Part shown: piece by piece, positions 58,367 to 61,687 of the stretch
How the letters are laid out: the number at the start of each line of letters is the position of its first letter
Position numbering within the stretch: position 1 is the first letter of the stretch
IMG/VR virus record: IMGVR_UViG_3300047476_001269
Location: 1-61,687 of that record
From: a virus
Length of the DNA: 61,687 bases
Reading direction: 5' to 3' (one strand)
Made by a program: the position numbers and the translations under genes
The notes under the pieces: generated by a model
The model's database searches: none
The model's input: only the letters and a program-made list of their open reading frames with translations
Told to the model about the DNA's origin: nothing

Positions 58367-58626
58367 TGCCGGGGGCAGTTCGTCAGAGTCAAGACAGCGC
58401 CGGAGGCATTCTTGTAGCTGGCAGTCCAAATGTGATCACCAACGGAACACCACAAGTGCGTATTGGTGATGCAGTGCAAGGACATGCTCCTGGAGAACAT
58501 GCCGGACCTACCATGGCAGAAGGTTCTTCTAATGTGATTGTGAATGGTATTCCGGCGTGTAGAGCAGGAGATAAAGCCACATGTGGACACCCAGCATCAG
58601 GTAGTCCTAACGTGATTATTAACTGA
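58366..58626 (+). CDS. PAAR-domain tail spike tip protein
   Basis: An 86-residue protein with repeated SPNVITNG, SSNVIVNG and SPNVIIN strands plus His/Cys residues (GHAPGEHAG, CRAGDKATCGH) that coordinate the metal of PAAR tips. PAAR proteins sharpen the central spike of contractile tails and pierce the outer membrane. It lies upstream of a large structural gene. Confidence 0.88.
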   Translation: MPGAVRQSQDSAGGILVAGSPNVITNGTPQVRIGDAVQGHAPGEHAGPTMAEGSSNVIVNGIPACRAGDKATCGHPASGSPNVIIN

Positions 58627-58627
58627 T

Positions 58628-60463
58628 ATGACATATTCTGCATCACAACTTATAGCGGTAAGTGGGTTTAGTCAAAATCTAGGTCTACAGGTTTCGTCTG
58701 CTATGTTGGCACGAATAGCCGATTGCCAGGATACTTCTGTGCTATCCGGAAAACTTAGACAGTTATTAACTCATCCAAACAGCACCACTAATGTGATAAC
58801 CATATGTAGGACCAAGATTCCAGGAATCAGCATGACAGTGCCATCGTCGTTTGAAACAGTTCCTGAAGGATTCGTATTCCATAATCTGTCAGATAATGTC
58901 AAAGAACTGGCACAGATTTATTTTAACAATGGAGTGGCTGGTTATCTAAACCGTCTTGGCCTGGCTACTAATGCTTGTAGGGCAGCAAGAGAAATTCTTG
59001 GCAGTGTTTATTTTCTAGAGGCTGAAGGATTTAGTGGTGTAGCCCCAGATGTGAACAATCATAATGATTTAATCACTGGTGGCATTACCAGCAAGTTTGG
59101 TCCATTAGCTGTTGGCAGTCAAGATTATTTACGAGCTTCAGGATTATATACCGGTGGCAGCGCAATTTCAACCACGTCTGTAGACATAAAAAGAAGTATA
59201 AATGCTGTGGCTGACGCTATTGACAATCTTGGCACTTTGTATGATTTCACAAAACCTGAATCTTTGGGCACAGCCTATGGGCTGATCAACAATCTTTTAT
59301 TACAAGGCTTGATAAAAAATGAATTCATACAAACATTTGAAAATCAAAATGTTGATATCAATGCATTGCAGCAAGCAAGCGAATCTGTATTGATTTCTAT
59401 TTTAGAACAAATTCAAGGCAAAGATGTACAAAGAATCATAACCGGTACTGGCCTCAAACAACCTACCAACAGTATCATACAAAATGCAGCAGATCTGCTC
59501 AAAACTGACAAAGTAATAACCATAGCTGCTATAAACGCTATTCCTGGTGGTAAATTAACTGATTTATCCGCTGCCCTGGTCAGTCTCAACGTGAATTATG
59601 AAACCAAACAAGACTTAATCTCTAGTTTGAAAAATATTGAGCTGTTAGACACTCCAGCATTATCATCACTGTCTAAGCCGGTGCCCACAGTGGACACTGA
59701 GTCAATTAGATCATCATTTCCTTCAGGATCTGGAGATTTTGGATCTCCGTTTGTTCAAGAGATTATTGGAACCCCGTCTGGCTATGTACACACGGAAACC
59801 TTTTCAACTGTGTTTAGAGTGTGCAGCTCTATTGCAAGCACAGCTGAAACTGTTGCACTAATATCTGCTTGTGATGCTGTGTTGGCTGCGTATGATACTG
59901 ACGCAGATCCAAGCACAGTAGAAAATACATTTGAAACAGCGGTGGATAATTTGATTGCTGCGTCTGCTATTAGCAGTTTGTTAGATGAAGCAAACACAGC
60001 AATAGGTCTTTCTGTTGCTCAGGTGATTTTAGAGGAAAACAATCAAATCAAAGGCGGTATTGATATTCAAAGTTACATACCTGGTAGTGCCACATTGAGT
60101 CAATTGACTGCTCTGTTAACTTCGCTGGGCACAGATGCTTTTAACAGTGGCACCACACCCATGTTACTGGACATGCTGACAGATGACATCTATGGCGAAG
60201 CCACAAAAGCAGTTCTGCTTCAAGGAAAAAATGAACAAACACTAAAACTGATTGGTAAAGAAACTATCGGTATTTCTGATATTGAAAGATTGGCATTGGG
60301 TGTACGTGCAGCAGAAGGAGAAGGACTCACTGCACAACAAAGAGAAAACGTGATTGACGATGCAAGATCAAGGAATCTTGATATCAATACAGCTTTGGCC
60401 AACGCTGCATTTTATGGGTACAATAATCAATATTATATCAGTAGAGGTTATCCCAAAGCATAA
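58628..60463 (+). CDS. large structural protein, probable baseplate component
   Basis: A 611-residue protein, mostly helical and Ser/Thr/Ala-rich, without Cys-based motifs or membrane segments. It follows the PAAR gene by one base, so a baseplate hub or spike-associated role is likely. The C-terminal 60 residues (LAANAAFYGYNNQYYISRGYPKA type) may anchor it. Family not recognised. Confidence 0.6.
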   Translation: MTYSASQLIAVSGFSQNLGLQVSSAMLARIADCQDTSVLSGKLRQLLTHPNSTTNVITICRTKIPGISMTVPSSFETVPEGFVFHNLSDNVKELAQIYFNNGVAGYLNRLGLATNACRAAREILGSVYFLEAEGFSGVAPDVNNHNDLITGGITSKFGPLAVGSQDYLRASGLYTGGSAISTTSVDIKRSINAVADAIDNLGTLYDFTKPESLGTAYGLINNLLLQGLIKNEFIQTFENQNVDINALQQASESVLISILEQIQGKDVQRIITGTGLKQPTNSIIQNAADLLKTDKVITIAAINAIPGGKLTDLSAALVSLNVNYETKQDLISSLKNIELLDTPALSSLSKPVPTVDTESIRSSFPSGSGDFGSPFVQEIIGTPSGYVHTETFSTVFRVCSSIASTAETVALISACDAVLAAYDTDADPSTVENTFETAVDNLIAASAISSLLDEANTAIGLSVAQVILEENNQIKGGIDIQSYIPGSATLSQLTALLTSLGTDAFNSGTTPMLLDMLTDDIYGEATKAVLLQGKNEQTLKLIGKETIGISDIERLALGVRAAEGEGLTAQQRENVIDDARSRNLDINTALANAAFYGYNNQYYISRGYPKA

Positions 60464-60531
60464 TCTGGGCATATAATTGCCGTAATAACCCACTAGATCC
60501 ACCTTAATATACCCACTTTATGGGCTTGAAC

Positions 60532-60597
60532 GATATTTAAGTTGACATAGCACAACTTATATTGTATTATTACCTGGATCCTGTGTTCTTAAATATC
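60532..60597. repeat. 10-base inverted repeat flanking the lysis promoter
   Basis: GATATTTAAG (60532-60541) touches the -35 box, and its exact reverse complement CTTAAATATC (60588-60597) lies just downstream of the start site. The promoter is enclosed between the arms, suggesting an operator for cooperative repressor binding. Confidence 0.7.
60542..60570 (+). promoter_or_regulatory. sigma70-type promoter of endolysin gene
   Basis: TTGACA, a 17-base spacer and TATTAT, followed by a 50-base leader with ribosome site AAGGAGGAAG. Confidence 0.8.
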
Positions 60598-60628
60598 ACT
60601 ACGTCTAAAACTAAGGAGGAAGTAAATT

Positions 60629-61219
60629 ATGACTCTGACCAATAGATCTTGGCAACGATGGATTCCAGGTATTACCAAACTGGTAATCGGAATCGCAGGA
60701 TTTACATTTTGTGCGACCATGGCAGTTAAAGTCACAGTGGCCAAAATGGATCAATTGAGAACAGCAAACAGTCAAGCACAAACAGTGTTTGTGACCGCTG
60801 CTGTTCGCGAAAGACAGTTGACCTGTCTTGCAAGAAATATCTATCACGAAGCAGGTTACGAGCCTTTTGAAGGCAAAGTGGCTGTGGCTCAAGTGACCAT
60901 TAACCGCGCCAACAGCGGACAGTTTCCTAATGATATCTGTGCTGTGGTATATCAGAAAGGCGTGATCTACGACAAGGTGATCTGCCAATTCTCCTGGTAT
61001 TGTGAACAGCCAGGCAAGATGCGCCCAGTGAATCCTGCTGCTTACGCAGAAAGCTATGCTGTGGCCAAAAAGGTGTTGCTGGAAAATTTTCGGCTTGACG
61101 GATTGAAACATGCACTGTATTATCACGCAGACTATGTAAACCCGCAATGGGGCAAGGAAAAAATTGCCAAAATTGGACGGCATATTTTTTACTCAGATCG
61201 CAAAGCAAAAGGCACATGA
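60629..61219 (+). CDS. SleB-type cell wall hydrolase (endolysin) with N-terminal membrane anchor
   Basis: A 196-residue protein. A hydrophobic, weakly polar helix at residues 14-32 (ITKLVIGIAGFTFCATMAV) resembles a signal-anchor-release segment. The Hydrolase_2 (SleB) domain starts at about residue 60 with LARNIYHEAGYEPFEGKVAVAQVTINRA, whose Glu is the likely catalytic acid. It would cleave peptidoglycan glycan strands at lysis. It has an excellent ribosome site, and its stop overlaps the holin-candidate start. Confidence 0.88.
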   Translation: MTLTNRSWQRWIPGITKLVIGIAGFTFCATMAVKVTVAKMDQLRTANSQAQTVFVTAAVRERQLTCLARNIYHEAGYEPFEGKVAVAQVTINRANSGQFPNDICAVVYQKGVIYDKVICQFSWYCEQPGKMRPVNPAAYAESYAVAKKVLLENFRLDGLKHALYYHADYVNPQWGKEKIAKIGRHIFYSDRKAKGT

Positions 61220-61536
61220 TGAAAAAGTTTAGTGTTGAGCAATTTCGTGAAGGCACACTTGCCTGGTTCCGTGCGCATCTTACTCATGTAAGTGCCGAGA
61301 CGCTGGGCTGGATGGCCAGCTTGCTTATTCATTTTAGTATCATTCCCAGCTTGCTAGCGGCCATGGCAGGACTCACTGATAAAATGCCCCCTGTGGACAT
61401 GGTGTTGTTCTGCTGGGGCGCACTGGCCTTGCTGTTTGTCAAAGCTGTGATGATGCGTGACAGATTGAACATTCTCACCATTGGTGTAGGCTTTATTGTG
61501 CAGTGTGTTCTTATGGGGCTCATGTTGTTCAAATAA
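61216..61536 (+). CDS. three-helix membrane protein, holin candidate
   Basis: About 106 residues with three hydrophobic segments (near residues 30-50, 60-78 and 85-104) after a charged amphipathic N-terminus. Two adjacent ATG codons (61216, 61219) precede KKFSVEQFREG, a dual-start arrangement often seen in holins. Location directly after the endolysin supports a holin role, although the sequence is not of a holin family I know. Confidence 0.65.
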   Translation: MMKKFSVEQFREGTLAWFRAHLTHVSAETLGWMASLLIHFSIIPSLLAAMAGLTDKMPPVDMVLFCWGALALLFVKAVMMRDRLNILTIGVGFIVQCVLMGLMLFK

Positions 61537-61539
61537 ATA
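61533..61539 (+). promoter_or_regulatory. late promoter of last gene
   Basis: AATAAATA overlapping the preceding stop codon, with AGGAGG and ATG 61566 downstream. Confidence 0.55.
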
Positions 61540-61565
61540 ATACAGCAGTTTAGGAGGCTGCACAC

Positions 61566-61687
61566 ATGAGCAAAATCTCCCAAGACACACAAGAAGAGCA
61601 AGAACTAAGCCTAGAAGAAGAACTGGGCATTGATGGCGAAAACGATTATGGGTTTGTTATAGGTGCAGATGGAGAGCTAAAACATCT
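61566..61687 (+). CDS. conserved T4-like phage protein (5' part)
   Basis: The first 40 codons of a gene running out of the window. It has a very acidic N-terminus, then NDYGFVIGADGELKH, which I recall from a small uncharacterised protein of T4-like phages. The ribosome site AGGAGG is strong. Confidence 0.65.
   Translation, partial: MSKISQDTQEEQELSLEEELGIDGENDYGFVIGADGELKH

Noticed and set aside
1-61687. Prophage or host chromosome junction
   Set aside because: No integrase, attachment repeat or bacterial housekeeping block is present; the iron-sulfur and sugar genes are embedded in overlapping phage operons.

Overview
The window is part of the genome of a tailed phage of the T4 superfamily (myovirus type). 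The evidence is a UvsW-type helicase, a DnaB-family helicase like gp41, a toprim primase like gp61, aerobic ribonucleotide reductase NrdA/NrdB with glutaredoxin, a PAAR spike, very large repeat-built tail fibres, and T4-type late promoters (TATAAATA and close variants) in front of virion genes. The relation to T4 itself is distant. The mix of auxiliary genes resembles environmental (aquatic) T4-like phages of Gram-negative, probably proteobacterial, hosts. The host is not identified, and no integrase or other lysogeny gene is visible.

Layout. 0-1 kb: cupin and methyltransferase. 1.1-14.2 kb: three giant tail fibre genes, interleaved with two glycine-rich adhesin-like genes. 14.2-19.0 kb: accessory and tRNA region with a metallopeptidase, a metallophosphoesterase, a Bax-inhibitor-1 family membrane protein, a CDGSH-like mini-protein, a parvulin, six tRNAs, a structured intergenic RNA candidate and small ORFs. 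19.0-28.9 kb: surface-sugar cluster (two sugar-nucleotide epimerase/dehydratases, UDP-galactopyranose mutase, GT9 and other glycosyltransferase-like proteins, two paralogous 2OG-Fe(II) oxygenases, a C-methyltransferase). 29-40.9 kb: early replication/recombination genes (AAA+ ATPase, HARP-like protein, UvsW helicase, possible clamp-loader subunit, zinc-finger protein, a miniature DnaE-like protein, primase, replicative helicase). 40.9-49.1 kb: late operon with a LysM protein, a Pol-beta-type nucleotidyltransferase, a ligase-like protein and probable capsid-internal or structural proteins. 49.1-51.8 kb: HNH endonuclease, IscU (frameshifted), DUF4337, DUF1289, IscA and a PD-(D/E)XK nuclease. 51.8-61.7 kb: pectate-lyase-like tail spike, NrdA, NrdB, glutaredoxin, PAAR tip, a large structural protein, endolysin and holin candidate.

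Two promoter classes can be read directly. Early, sigma70-like promoters often carry a CGGTTGAC -35 element and serve accessory, tRNA and replication genes. T4-type late promoters serve virion genes and also the sugar cluster. In several cases the late motif ends exactly five bases before the ATG, which predicts leaderless mRNA.

The strongest unusual signals are: (1) a tRNA with anticodon CTA (amber suppressor type) 600 bases upstream of a gene whose third codon is an in-frame TAG; (2) a second amber codon that alone separates a HARP-like ORF from the UvsW helicase in the same frame; (3) a phage iscU interrupted by a 7-base insertion and TAG right after its first cluster-ligand cysteine; (4) a Pol-beta nucleotidyltransferase plus covalent-ligase pair in a late operon, one of them with a capsid-targeting-like N-terminus; (5) a 196-residue miniature of DNA polymerase III alpha motifs; (6) inverted repeats flanking several early promoters, notably the lysis promoter.
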